The notes under the pieces: generated by a model | The model's input: the letters and a program-made list of their open reading frames with translations, nothing else | Databases searched by the model: none | What the model was told of the DNA's origin: nothing | DNA from: Strigops habroptila | Lineage: Eukaryota; Chordata; Aves; Psittaciformes; Psittacidae | NCBI RefSeq assembly: GCF_004027225.2 | Contig: NC_044284.2 | Coordinates: forward strand, 40,286,420-40,350,419 | DNA length: 64,000 bases | Direction of reading: 5' to 3' | Position numbers and translations under genes: made by a program | Shown here: positions 31,901 to 45,535 of the stretch, one piece after another | How the letters are laid out: every line of letters begins with the position of its first letter | Numbering within the stretch: the stretch's first letter is position 1

Positions 31901-34900
31901 CTGTTTTTTTGACATGGAAGTTGCAGGAAAGGGAGGCAGCATGTCAGGTCCATGCTGGAGTTTGGCTGGGACCTCACTGACACCAGGCTCTTACAGGTAT
32001 GAAACGACTTGCAAGCATCCTGCTTGCCCTCTGCTTCTGCAGGTTGTACCAGCACAGTCCCCAAGCCAGGGTGCTGGCATCTGCCGAGCACCCAGCCACC
32101 CTTCCTGAAAAGGGATGGAGCATCTTGCTTCTCCGCAGAGGGCTCCCACCTAGCCTTGGAGATGGGGAGCAGCTCAGAGCAGTACGGAGCTCCCCATCCT
32201 CACTGCAATACATGAATATGGACCCAATTTTTGTGCATCTTTTGTACCATCATTGGTGCTTTGGAGCCTGCTGCATGGGGATTGTGCTCTGCCCCTGCTA
32301 GCTGACATCTGCCCACACACCCCAGCATGGCAGATAGCCATCAAGCGGCTTCCATTTAGCTTTAAGAGTGGCTATAAAAAGAGCTTGACAAGATCAAATG
32401 CTAATAGAGAGGTTTTCTGAAGGTTGAAACTGATTAGCTCGAGGGCATTCGTGACAGGGAGATGCCAGAAGAAACCAAATAACCAGTGCATTTTGGAGTA
32501 AATAATTTGATTTTAAATACTCTCCTGGAAAGTATCCTATGAAGAGGAAAAAAAGCCCTGCTAAGTGCTTGGAAAGCTGTTGCTCTTCTAAACCCACACT
32601 TTGCTGCAACACATCTAGAGCATTGCCATCCAAGCTACAGATGACTGGTGGCTCACTGCAGGGGACGTTCTTCCCTGAATTTGTCTGAACTGTGTGAAAC
32701 TTCAGCACCCACAGCATCCTGCCCCCACAGCATCCATGGATGGTGTGGGAAGCCACCTCCTGCTGCTCATATCCTTTAGTGATCCCCTCTCTGTATTCAG
32801 AGGGGCAGCAAGCAGTGCCCTGGCTCCTCAATGGCTGGAGGAGCTTTGGTCATATCTTCTAATATTGGCCCTCTACACAATAGGCAGAAAGGCCTTACCA
32901 GCAGAGATACAGCTGCCTCCCACCCAGCTGCAGCACGAAGCAGTGCCCATCTCCTGGCATGGGGTAGCTGTGTGTCAGTGTTGGCTTCTGCAGGTAAGCT
33001 CGGTGCAGTTCCGCACAAAATATGACCTCTGGGAATTGGTCTCTCTGAAACAGGGAGGAGAATGATAGTATTGCTCTTCCGGGACAGGGATTGAGAGTTG
33101 TAGCAACAGCAGGGCAAGCTGAGAGCACCAAAATGGCTTATTAGAGCCCTGCCAGCATCTGTGTCCTTACCCCAGATGAGGATGAATGTCCACATGAACA
33201 GCACCCATATCATTGGAGCCACAGGGCTTTACCCCTCATGAGCATCTAGGCTCAACTCTCCCAGTTTCCAGCCCATGCTGGTGGACAAAGTCTCCATCTC
33301 CACTGTTTTGGTTTTTGTTCATAGGATAGGTGCTGAGCCAAAAATGGCATCAGTCCTGCTATCATTGCACTATCGCAGAGCCAGGCAGCTCTGTTTCTCA
33401 GCATGTCTATGAGTGGGAGCACAGGACCTCACAACAGCAGTTACACAGGTCTTGGACCTCAACTGACTCCTAACCACCCATGTCTGCGCACAAGTATGGG
33501 TCCGGTCCCAAAAAAACCCCTGCAGACATACTTTGGGAAGATCTGGTTCTGATCACCCAGCCAAGTTTCACCAGACAGCTGAGGGGCCAAAAGTCCTCAG
33601 CTGTCTTGCATGTGGTCTCCATCCTTGTGCTCCCGCTCCTTCTCTCCCTGTTTTCCTTCTCCACTGCTCTCTCCCCACTAATGCATCCAGCACATAAAAG
33701 TGAGGTTTCTGAAAAGATCTCTGAACCCAAAGAGACAACACGGAGATGGAGGGAGAGGGAAAGAGAAAGAAAAAGGCTTTTTGAATATTGAATTAAGGCT
33801 GTCTCCAGTATTATTGGATTCCCATAAGAAGGCAGCCAGTAAGCCCACTGTTTTAGTGTCCTATGAATATTTAATTGTTTGACTTAAGCTCAGTGAAAAT
33901 AGTTCCACTGCACAAAAGCACCTCTTTGGCTTGTGCACTCCTCTACAAGCACGTGGTGATTGCCCCATGCTCACACCGGCTATGAAGTCACCCTGGCCTG
34001 CGGACAGAGTCATCTGATACTACAGCAAACTAAATTTATCAAACCTAGGTGATCTTTCGACACAATCTAGCCAGGAATTTGTAGAAGACAACTGGTCATA
34101 GCTCAAAACGTGTTGGTGGTTTGCTGGGTCAGACTGCATGAGCGATGCAGTGGTGTTGGCAGCAGTGATGCTCAGTACCAGTGTCTCCGTCTAACCAGAG
34201 CAAAAGTGGAGGAGGTGCGTGGTTGAGGTTGTCATCTCACCTCATTGACCTACCAAGTCTGGGTCTGCTTGATTCCCCAAATTTTAGATGCTTACCTGGA
34301 ACATCTCTAGATAATCCAAACCATGAATTGCTCAGCCTGGAAATCTTTCATAAACAGTCTCTTTCACAAAAATGTTATGACTTGTGCTTTCAGAGTCTGT
34401 AAAACCTATGCACCAGTGCTTCAGAGAGCATTGCTTGCCCACTCTGCACAGATGAAACTTTTTCTTGTTTATTAGATGAGTTCAGAGGTCTCCTAACCAC
34501 AGCACTTAACACCTCTCCTTGCCCTACCAGATACCATTGCACGGACATGGAGTGATTAAAGTCCAGAGGGGGTTGGCTAATTCCATTGCTTGCTTCTCCT
34601 CTTTTTTTGTCTTTCTTTTTTATTTATTTTTTTTTCCCAGTCTGGAAATCCCCTTCAAAAGCAGAGAGGGTAAATTAATGTGAATGAATTATAGGATGGA
34701 TAGATAGCACTGCTTGTTACTGAGGTTACCCAATACTTCCCATTATAGGGCTGTGTTTCCCATTGTTTGGAACAATACCAAAATGTGGACATTTAGGCAG
34801 AAATTGTCTCCCAGGGATTTGCCTTAACATGAACTTCTCTGGAATATTTCAGCAGGCAGCATTATGGTGATGCACACGGTGGGCAGATCCAGTGCCATCC

Positions 34901-35159
34901 TTCCTGGATCTCCTCCATGTTTCTTGCACAACAGAACCTCGGCAGTCTGCCATTCATGGCAGTGGGAGTGAACAGTCCCTATATTGTGCAGGATGTGGGC
35001 AGAGAGTGGGGCAGGGAGCAGGGACCTGTTTCTCATTGCTAGGCATCTACCTGCTGCAGACAAAGGGCTTGTAGGCACCTTCGGCCTGGCACTACCGCTT
35101 GTCCCTAATGAAAGATTAGAAGAGAGGTGGCAACACATTTTCTGAGCTAATTTCTCATG
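28926..35159. other. intergenic DNA, no gene recognised
   Basis: About 6.2 kb of moderate-GC unique-looking DNA. Open frames up to 217 codons occur (minus strand, 31,438-32,091), but their composition looks random and no family was recognised. The block at 32,340-32,530 is a possible conserved noncoding element. Confidence 0.7.
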
Positions 35160-35325
35160 GTCATAGATCGTAGAACAGTTTGGGTTGGAAGGGATCTTAT
35201 AGACCATCTAGTCCCAACCCCCCTGCCATGGGCAGTGATATCTTCCACCGGATCAGGATACTCAAGCGCCCATCCAACCTGGCCTTGAACACTGCCATGG
35301 TGCTTCACTTACTTGTTTTCTACAA
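35160..35325 (-). repeat. CR1 LINE, short 3' fragment on minus strand
   Basis: On the plus strand the reversed CR1 end is recognisable from GTCATAGATCGTAGAACAGT through TTTGGGTTGGAAGGGATCTT, CCCTGCCATGGGCAGTGATA and CCAACCTGGCCTTGAACACT. Similarity fades after about 35,325, so the right boundary is approximate. Confidence 0.9.
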
Positions 35326-38300
35326 GGTGGTGAACCTCTCTCCCCCAGGAGACCGGACGGCTGCAGCCTGCTATTGCCTGCAACACCCCCTGAGGTCTGA
35401 TTGAAGAAGGTGCTACCCCTCTGTCACGTCCTAGGCAGAGGCAGCTGGAGACCCTGGGTGCAGCCACCACACTTCGTGCTCATGCAACACAGGAGCAGCA
35501 AGGTCTTTTCATCACAAATGAGAAGATGCTGCCCCAGGACTGCACTGCCTGCCCCCTTTTGCAATTTAATCAGGAGAAACAAAAAGGTGTTTGAGTTAAA
35601 TAGTCTCTTTGCGTCCTGATGGCACAGGGGCACACGTTGCACAGTGAGCTGGTGGCAGATCCGGTCCCGATTACAAACGTGGATCCCTTCGGTGCCTGCC
35701 TCAGGTCTGCCCATCCTAGGCTTCAATTTTCTTCGAGGGTGACGGCGGGTGGCTCCGGTTGACGTCAATGCAATTGCGTTAGTGCTGCTGAAACCAGGGC
35801 CATGCTGTCTGCCTCGGCAGAGCCCACTCAGAACGCGGCGGCTCGTGGAGTCATTTGGCATACATTAGGTTGGGTGAGATGGATTGCTCGGCTCCTAACT
35901 AGGACAGATAGATAAGGATAATGGATGGATGGTCAGAAAGCAACCGTGCTTTAGGCAGATGAATAAATCACTTTGTTCATACGTACACAGGAGATGCCAG
36001 CGGGACTCGGCTTTCAAAGCAGGGTGCATCTGATTCGAGCACTACGATTGTGTTTAAGGATCTAAAAGCCATTTGAAATGGACTTAGTTAATTGAGGAAA
36101 TCCCACTCACAGTGCTCTTGTGACAGAGCCAGTGTCGCTCAGCACGTGGGGCTTGGCTGAGAGTCCCAGTTCCTCTGGTCCCTTGGGAATCTCCATCCTG
36201 AGATTCCAGGTCCCTGTGCCACCTTTCTTGGGGAAGAAGAGATGCTCAGGAAAGGGAGAGGGGCAGCATCCTCCTGCTGAGAGGGGCTGACTGCAAGACC
36301 TGCCTTCCAGCTGCCTACTTGCCTGCACCAACCACAGACCACCAGTTACAAACGGTTGCATCCTAGGAGAAGGGAGGGTCTTCAAGAAGCTTAGCAGTGC
36401 ATGTAGTGCCCTTAATTTCAAAGGATGCTCAGCTCTGGCATCTCCAGCATCTGGAGATGGGGTGATGGGGTGATACTGGGCCACTGGGATACTGGGATGA
36501 ATCTCTGGCCTGGCCTCCTCATGCTGCAGAACACTGCATTTATTCACAGCAGTCTGTGTGCTCAGCAGGATGGCATCCACAGGTTCTCAGCCTGTGACAT
36601 GGGGACATCTTTCTCACGCAGAGAGGCGGACAGTGTGTGCCTGGTTTCAGTGGTTTCGGCACAGGAGTTGCAGTGGTTCCCATGGGTGTCTCCTGTCAGG
36701 ATCCATGGAAATGCCACAGCAGCTGTGGATCAGAGAGGAGAACAAGACCTCAAGCCTGTGCAGGGATAGGCAAGCTCTCAGTGCCCACCCAGGGCAAGGG
36801 GCAGCCCATGATCTGCTTTAACAGGAGCGCTTGGTGTATTGTCACTGCAAAGGCTGTGCTCACCCAAAGCAGCTGGCCAGGGTGTCCCTGCAGATGTCCT
36901 CTCATGCCCTGCACTGGGCTGGGGCAAGTTCTTGGTGCCCATGAACACCTCATACATCCATGCCCTCCCTGCATATGCCCAAGTGAATATGGCTTCATCA
37001 GAAACTCTTTCTGAGCCGTCACCCCCAAATAGCCACACTGGTGGGTCTGTTTCATGGTGCTGGGCTGCCATGGCTGCTCCCCCATGACAAACCACAAGAG
37101 CCAGCAATTAGAGTCTATCTGAATTAGGCTTCACTCACATCACCAGCTGCCAGCTTGTCCTTGGCAGCCCAGCTCCAGAGATGCTTCTTGCCTTCCTCCA
37201 AGGGCAGAAGTAAGCCCTGAAAGACACTGGGAGCCAACCAATGGAGTCTGTTTCTTCATCCATCCTTTAATTTCTCCCCAGCAATGGAGCAAGCCAGGAC
37301 AATGCTTTGGCCACCCCCTCCCAGGGCAGCTAGGGTCCTGGATGCAATTCTGCTCCCTTACCAAAAGCTGATCCAACCCCTTCCCACCGGCCAGCCCCCT
37401 CCTTCTCTGCCTGCTTGTTGCCTTAATAACCCTCTGATGAATCTCAGAAGGAACCAGCAATGTGGGAATGGCAGATGGGGAACAGAGCATGAATATTAAT
37501 TAGCAAAGAGTTCCAAACAGAGGACTTTAATTACGTTAAGAGCAGAGGCTCAGAGGCAGTGACTTACTTCCTGCTGTAAATCTATTGACAGGTCATTTGC
37601 CACAGCGATGTCGGTCTCCTCAATGAATGAATATATACATTTGAAGTGCTGGTGTATGGGGGTAATAGGGTCTTGCTTCCAAAAATGCAAAGGCAAGCTG
37701 CTGTGCCAGCGAGAGGGCTTCACTCGTGGGGCGGATTCAGGGAAATAATTATTAGTATAATTACCCGGTAGTAACACTCCCGTTCTGGGAGCCAGTAGCT
37801 CTGCTCGTGGGGCTGGAAACCTCCCGAGCGTGAGCCAGACCTGCCGCTTTGTTATATGTGGTCTGGTCACTGGGGGGAGACCAAGAACCGCAGCACCTTC
37901 TCCGGGGACCGGGTGGGTGCCAGGGTCCCCGCCACGCTGGCACGGCTCGATGCGTGCGGTGTGCCTGCATCGCTGCCCGCCTCGGACACAGGCACCTGAG
38001 GATTTCCCTCGCTGCGGCGTTTCACCAGCCCCCACGGGGCTCATGGTGGCCTCATGGTAGGGTGGGGACATGTCTCAGCCTCCAGGTTGCTGGTGGTGCT
38101 TTGGCAACTGGGCAGGAGAACTCAGTGCTGCAAGGGCAGAGGGTTAGCAAAACCCCCCATCTAGCCATGAGCCTGTCTCAGCCCATGGGCAGCAGCAGGT
38201 GGAAAAGCACATTTTCCCCAGCACAGTTTAACCACCTTCCCCAGGAACAAGGCAGCTAGAATGAGGCACTTTCTGTACCAGCAAAAGGGTCTTTTTGTTT

Positions 38301-41300
38301 TAATCTCAAACTGGCATGGGATGGCAATGCTGCCAAATGGTGTCTTACAGGGACAACTCTGTCTATACGAGGGGATTTTGCTGGGTGTGTTTGGCCTGAG
38401 GTTTTCTGCACTGCTAGCCACCTTGAACTAAGAGGGTCACATGAATGCCAATATGCTGATATCCCAGCAAGGCGAAGCTTTAACTTTATCCTCCTTCATC
38501 CCAGCTGCTTTTGTATGTGGAGCAGCACATTCCTTTGCAGCCCCCTACAGGGCTGGAGAGCTGTGCTCTGACTCGGGGCAGCACCCACCACAGACCAGAC
38601 TCTTCCGGTGAGTCTGCTGGGCAATGGGTGATGCTCAAGGGACTACTGCATCCTTGGAGCTCCTCCACTTTGGCCCAGTGCTCCCAGTCCTCCAGGTGAG
38701 GAGCAGTGTGGGACATGGCGTGTTTTCAGGATCTCCAGGGCCTGGGTGAAGACAAGGAGGGACAGGACCACTCTGGGTGATGCTGGTGGAGCTGCAGTGT
38801 TGGGTGCAGTGGTGTGGTGAACACACTGAGCTTCAAGGGACTTGAGCAGCAGGTTTAGGAGCTGGAGGCTTGCATGCGGAGGGCATGCCAGCAAACATCC
38901 TCTCATCTCCATGCTCACCTGGAACAACCTTGCCTGGTAGATCTGTACCCATCCAAAGTGATGTTACTGATTTTGCTGGCTCATCCTGGACCAGGACTCC
39001 CACTCTTCTCTTGTGCTTCTTGCCAGCACAGTGAGGCTGGCAGAAGCTGGAAGTGCAGCTGGCCAGCTCTGACAGCAGCATGGGAATGAGCTCAGAGATG
39101 CCCCTGCATAATAATTCTCGGCATAGCCGGGATCACTCGTCCATCTGCAGCTCCGAACAAAGCCACAGAAGTGGCTGAGGGGAAACCTGACCTAGGGATG
39201 AAGCCTAGCAGAGCTAATTAGGTTTGGCTGAGCCAAGACAAAGACTACAAGAGCAGGCTACAAATATGGAGTGGGTTTTAGCAGGGAGACACTGATTTGG
39301 AAGGGGTGGTCCTTGCCAGCAAGGACTTGTCCTGTCCAATGCCTTCATGCCCATGCTTTTCCCTTCTCTGCTCAGCAGCGATGGTGAGTGTGAGCACTCT
39401 GGATTGAGATGGTCTTGAAGTGTCACCAGGGTTGGGATCAGGTGGAAAATGCCACAAACATCTCAGGAGCAAAGGTGCCAGACCTCCTCAGATGTACCTG
39501 TGCTTTGGGGTGGGTCAGGGAAGTGGGCCATGACCATGGCACCATTGCTAAAGGGACACTAAAGGCTAAGGGCTCAGGAGCATGAAGCCAAAGATTCCAG
39601 GGCTTACGTGAGCTTCAGCTAACTGGAATAGAAAGCACAATGTGGCAGAATACACATCCTAGTGCAAGTCCTTCAGGAAATGGAAATGGAAATGGAAAAT
39701 CCATTCTGGTTGTAAAGGCTGGGATAGCCAACTGTCTTGGTGCCTCCAGCTCCCACTACTTGTGTAGACTCACAGGTACCAGGATGCCACTAGTGTGCAC
39801 ACCCAGGGCTGCTGGCACCTCCAACAACATGGGTGCAAAACCAAACTCATTACAGAGTCACATGGACAATGTCCAGCAACCAAACTAAGAAGCAACTGGA
39901 AACTTGCTGAATAATTGGTGGTGCCAGGGTTCATCTCTTGACCTCCTTCTTGGTCCAGTAATTAACCAGAAGGTGTCTTTTCCCCAGCCTGTGATAACCA
40001 CCTTTTCCTCTTGCTTGAGAAGAGTATGTGTGTGTGCATGCATGCTTATCCTTCCTTCCAATTATTCACTAGGGCTCCAACCTGCCCGAAGGTGGGACAT
40101 GAATGAACTGGGTGGTGCAGATCCATGGCACAGATGTGAGCTGGAGGCTGCGAGCTGCCTGTTGGCACGTGGCTTCCTCCCCCTCACTCCCCTGCCTGTG
40201 GCTCTCCTGGCAAGTCTCTTCTTACAGTGAGTGGGGAGGGCAGAGGTGTTTCTTTGTTGTGATGAACTTGTCCAACTCCCAAACACTTAAAGCCCTGCTA
40301 GTCAGCTACCAAGAGTGGAGTCTGGTTCTTTCATGCTCCTTTTCATCACTCACTGTCAAGTTACGAAGCAGGTTCTCCCCACTAGCCTCCTCTATCCAGG
40401 AGCAGGATAGAGGATGTCACCATGACAGTGTGTTTTGTAAACCTGCAAATTGCTTTACCTTAAGGATAGAGGCAGCAAAGTTAAAAGATACAGCCCCTTT
40501 GTCTCCACTCCAGCCAATGTGCTCATTTGATCCTGCTCCATTTCTTCTTGCAGCACCTGCTCCCTGGCTCAGGTCAGATGGAGAGATATTAAAACAGGAG
40601 TTTGAGGAGCTGCCGAGCTTTGCATCTGCAAAGCTGCCATACCAGGGTGGCACAAGCCCTTTCCCCCTCCCCTCATCCTTCAGATACCTGTGCCAGATTA
40701 AATGTTCGCTCTGTGTCTTATCAACCGGCTCTAGTAAATGGCTTTTCTGTCTGGGCGACACATGGGAAATGTATATAACTGCAAGAGGCAGAGCGAAGGC
40801 TATCTGGAGATGGCGAGGCATGTTTGTACAAGTAATTGCTCTGACACTCCTGCAAGGAAAGTCATGCTCAACTAGGGAAGAGGTGCTATCATGTGAGCAG
40901 CGCAACCAAGGAGGACTAGCAAACATGTTCATGTGAACACGGTGACGGTGAATATGCAGCAAGGTCATGTAATTATTCCACCTGGATTTACTGCTGGAGC
41001 TGCCATGAGTGTGGTGCTCTCCTGGAGCCAGCAAACCTTGGCTCTGCTGGGGTGGAATTTTGGAAGCCTGAGCCAGTCCCTGCTGTGTTTGCACCAATAT
41101 GCTCCTCCCATGGGTGCCTGTGGAGCTCACCTCCTCCTCTGGGATCCTGCCGCTGCTGCTGCCACAGGAGCTGTGCAGCATTGTGCCTCTCCCATCCCGT
41201 CTCTTTGGCAAACACTTCCCACCCAGCTGGAATATGGAGATGCACTTGAACAATCCTGACTTAATGGGGCTGAAACTCCCCAATGACAGTGGCAGAGTGG

Positions 41301-44300
41301 AAGTGAGAGGCTGATTCCCTTTCTCCCCCTGCTTTTTCATGTTTGTTTTTCCTCCATGGCTGCTGGAGGAGCTACATTACATAAGGGCAGATAAGTCCCT
41401 GCCTTTTGTGAGCGGTTGGAATAATTTTCAATATCCGAGACACCCCATTTGGCAAAGGTCATGCTCTGTTCTCCAGATGGTCTTAATTTGGCACCTGCAA
41501 GTTCTTGGTGAAGTGCAAAACTCCGGGGTGCAGAAAGACCCCTGGAGGCTATTGCGTAGAGATGTAAGCGTGCTGCTGAGCACCTGCATCGTCCTCACCT
41601 CCTAACTGGAAGTAAATAGGTTTTACTGGAGGCTTGCAAGAGTCCTCTAGAGCACAGCTCTGCTACAGCTTGGGGCTTCAGTGTGACATCCAAGGCTGCT
41701 CCCACATAGCTGCACCTGATGGTGGTACACCAAACCAGCTATCAGGGCCTTAGTTCATGCCCTGATAACTGCCTCTCTAGTTGGCTTCCTCCACGGGCTC
41801 CTACCATCTCTGCAGCCATGGGAATGCCATCCTCTGTCTGCAGGCTGCATGGCTCAGAGTAAAGGTGAGGAGGCAGATATGGGGTGTGAGGATGATGGAA
41901 CAGACATATCCTTGGCTGGATGTTCTTCACTGTTATTTAAAGTTCATTCCTTGGCTCTGTTGCCAAAGGAGTTGAGGTTGTGTACATGGCTTGTTGAATT
42001 CTTGAGGTGGATATAGCCAAATTCAGCAGAGGGGCTTGGAGAACCTGTTGTCACCAAACTCATGAGACTGAACAGCACGGGGAAACCCTACTAGGTGTCG
42101 TGGGCTGGGGGGAGCCCAGCACTGCTATCAGACCTTGGAGAATCCATGTGAAAGAGCCTGTGAGAGGGCACCCTGGTTGTCTCTTGTTCCTTACAAGATG
42201 TACCCAACTACAAGGCACAAACACACAAGAGATGGAAGGTTTTGCTGCTGGATTTTCAGCATTGGCTGTGGACTCCTGCTGGCACTGGCACTGGCAGCAG
42301 CTTCACACCAGAGCTTATCTCCAGACCCACCAGAAGCAGGAAACTCAGTGAGTTCCCAAGCAGGCGTCTGGTGCGGGAGGCCAGCATCTCTGACCTCTGG
42401 GGGTCCTGTGCATTTGAACAGACTCCTAATCTGCTTGGGAAAAGCAGGAGAACTCAGGAGGGAGAGGAGGGAGGGCTGGGGCTGTGCCCTGAGCAGGGTC
42501 GGCTGTCACTCGTGGATTTGATTGCTGAGGCTTGCTGTCTCAGGCTCATGGGATTTGCTGCTGGGCCACGAACAAAAAAGCTGGATTCTTCTGGAGCCTT
42601 AATTCCCATGTCAAGATTGCCAGAGGTTTCCCGAGGAGGAGTGGAGGGAGAGGAAGGCTTTTGCTGATGGCTTTTGACAGCCATGGGGAACAGCACAGCT
42701 CTGCCTCTGCTCCAGATAAAATGCTGCTCTTCACCTTCCCCCGGTGTGGGCTGACCCTGCACTGGGAACCCCACTCCTGTGCTGGGGTCACCCCAAAGCC
42801 CTGGCTCAGCATCTCACTTTGATGGGGCTTCCCCTTCCGCCTGCCTCCTTCCAGAGACTCCTGGCCAGGTGCTTGACATGGGCCCCCTGCTCCTGCCCAG
42901 TGCTAGCAGCGTGCCTGATTCAGTCCTCACCCCAAATAACTCCGACTGGAGATGCCTGCAGCCCAGAGTGTCCAAAGATCAGGGACATACCAGGAAGGAC
43001 AATGCGTTGGGAAAGGATGACATCCAGCCAAACCTACCTGCCCTCTGCCACCACTTTGTCTTCATTTCTCCTATCCAACATCTTTTTTCTTACTCCTGAG
43101 CATCAACAGATTTGAACTGCAGCTAGATCCCGCCTGGGATGATTCCTGGAAGATGCAGGGCCATTTCATTCCTCAGCCAAGGCAGCCTGGCTCTGAGCTG
43201 GGGCCTCTTAACAGGTGCCCACTTGGCTTCCCTGAGAGACAGAAAAGATGTTGAGGGTGCATTGCCACCATTCTGACATCTTCAAGTCCGTTGCCATATC
43301 TCCAGGGCCGGTCTTCCCTTTACATGCAGCAAAATCATCAAATTGGTCAAGCTAATTGCCCTTTTTTTTTTTTTTTGGAAAACAAAGAAGAACTACCCAG
43401 ACCACAGGAATTTACTCTGTAGCCCACAGTGGTGCTGGGATGAGAACAGCATCCTGGTGCCTCTGCTCTCCAGACACTGACCCAGCCCAGTGAGGTGCCC
43501 CCATGGTCCTGCTCTCCCCATCCTCACCATCCTCCTCTGGGCCCCACCTTGGCAGCGACTGCAAGGGGAACCTGCCTGCATGTGGATGGAGAGTGTGCTG
43601 GAGCCAGTGCTGGGTAATGATTCATGTACTCGGCTGCCTGCTCTGGTGGTTCCTTAAATCCAGCCAGGCTCGGGCGGGGGGAGCCAGGGGCTTGGTGGGG
43701 TAGAGAGCCTTCCTTGGCTCTCACCCATCTCCCCTCCAAAAAGGAGGTTCCTTGGTGGGCTTTGAAGCTGCTGCAGCATACCAGCCCAAAAGACAGCAGA
43801 GCTATTTGTTTGTGGGTGTCATTTGTCAAGAGAGTGGCTTAGTCCAGGCCAGAGCCTATATATAGATGCCTCACTTGGGTGCATTTTTGGAGGGTTTTAT
43901 TGCTCCAGTGCTGGATTCATCCCAGCCAGGCTGTCCCAGAGGAGGCAGCACTGCTGAAGCTCATTGATGGCAGCACACACTGCTGAGGGTCTTGTGGTCT
44001 TGCTTCTTTGGACTACACGGTCTGATGACAGGGTAGGGCATGATGTTGTGTGGCAAGATGATTAATAATGGCTTAATAAGGTCACCACCATTCAAAATAA
44101 GCCGTCCCTTGGGATCCTCTCTTATCAGGCACTGGTAGACAGGGCTATCAGGAGCTCAGTTCATTCCTAAATGAATACGCACAATGCTTGCTGGCATTTG
44201 CCCCAGGATAATACTCTTGCTGGGCCATCTCACCAGTGCCGAGTGCCAAGCAGGGTTACCTCCATATCCCCGCCGCCAGCAGATGGGCACCGGTGTGTTC

Positions 44301-45461
44301 AGTGCAGACAGGAGAGCCACAGACCTCATCTCACCACCTCCCCATGAGGGATAGGTGTTCATGTTGTGCTTGGACGTGGTTCACGCCCCAAAGGTCCTTG
44401 GAAGCTGCTTGAACTCCTTTGCATGAGCCATGCCTACGCTGTCCGGCCTTGTTCACCCTCTGCGTCTTCCTTTCCACACACCTCCAGCCCAGCCTCGCCA
44501 TGCCCTTACCTCTCCACATGCTTACACCTACCTTTCTCGTTCCCATGGGGTTGGTGAAGCACTGTGCTCACCCCTCTTAACCCCCATGTTTTTCCCAGCA
44601 CTATTTTTTTTCTATCTTCCCCACTAAAGCACCAGCCCCCCACCTCCTCCCATCACCCTCCCACCTTGAGAAGACGAGAAAACCCAACCCCAACCCCATG
44701 CAGCCAGCTCCTGCTGTTTGTTCTTAAATCCCTTCCCTCCTGCCTCGCTGGTTTGAAAGCCTGTACCCTGGAAGGGGCCTCCCAGCTTTCGCTGGCAACC
44801 CTGCTTCAGACTGACCGCCACAGATAGTGTTTGAGAGTGAAAAAATAAGTATATATAAAATAATAATAATAATGAAAAGAAAAAATCTCTTCTTGCTGAA
44901 TCTCCTTGCTGAAGTTTTCCTAGTCTCCTACACTGCATGCTGGTGCGATGGCACCTTGGGAACCAAGAGGAAACTCTGGGGGCTTGTTTTCTCACCCGTA
45001 TGCTTGGAGCAGCTCTCCCCTGGCAGCACCAGTGCCGTGCCCTCTGGCAGGGTGGTAGGTGAGGTGCATCTCACACCGATGCCTGCTCCCTTGTTATATT
45101 AATAGGGATTTTTTTGGGGCTTTGAACGTAGCTCTTTCCGTCTTGCCCAGATAAGGCGCCTCCAGCACACCCTTCTGCACATGCCAGACAGACAGGATTG
45201 TTGTTCAGGAAAGGAAAAAAAAAAATAAAGGAGAGAAAATGCAGCAAAATCTCTGAGGGCTCACCTTGGGTCCCTCCACACACACTGAGCCCAAGGCCAC
45301 CTCTCCCCTCGCTGGAGGAGGGCTGAGGAGGGGTATCCCCTCCTCTCACCTTCCTTTGCCCCCCCCTAGGTGACAGAGGTGGAGGATGGAGGTGAGGTGT
45401 GCAGGCAGATATCACACCGCGAGCTACAACAGGAGAACACAGGCACGTTTCAACTTTAGAA
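35326..45461. other. intergenic DNA upstream of PAPPA2, no gene recognised
   Basis: About 10 kb with increasing GC. It has several AT-rich, homeodomain-like blocks (35,860-36,100; 37,490-37,770), a T-tract at 43,361-43,376, and a TATA-box-like CTATATATAG at 43,856-43,865. Long open frames occur on both strands at 40,103-41,340 without recognisable domains. A noncoding first exon of PAPPA2 could lie here but cannot be placed. Confidence 0.65.
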
Positions 45462-45535
45462 AGAAAAACAAACAAAACAAAACAAAACAAACAAAAAAAA
45501 CAACCAAAGAACACCAAACCCAACAACAATTAAGG
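45462..45535. repeat. A-rich (AAAAC)n low-complexity tract
   Basis: The plus strand reads AAACAAACAAAACAAAAC and similar A/C units, merging directly into the purine-only AAAAG array that follows. Confidence 0.85.

Noticed and set aside
31438-32091. 217-codon minus-strand frame
   Set aside because: No domain, signal or conserved pattern. Cys/Ser-rich random-looking composition with no supporting splice or promoter context.
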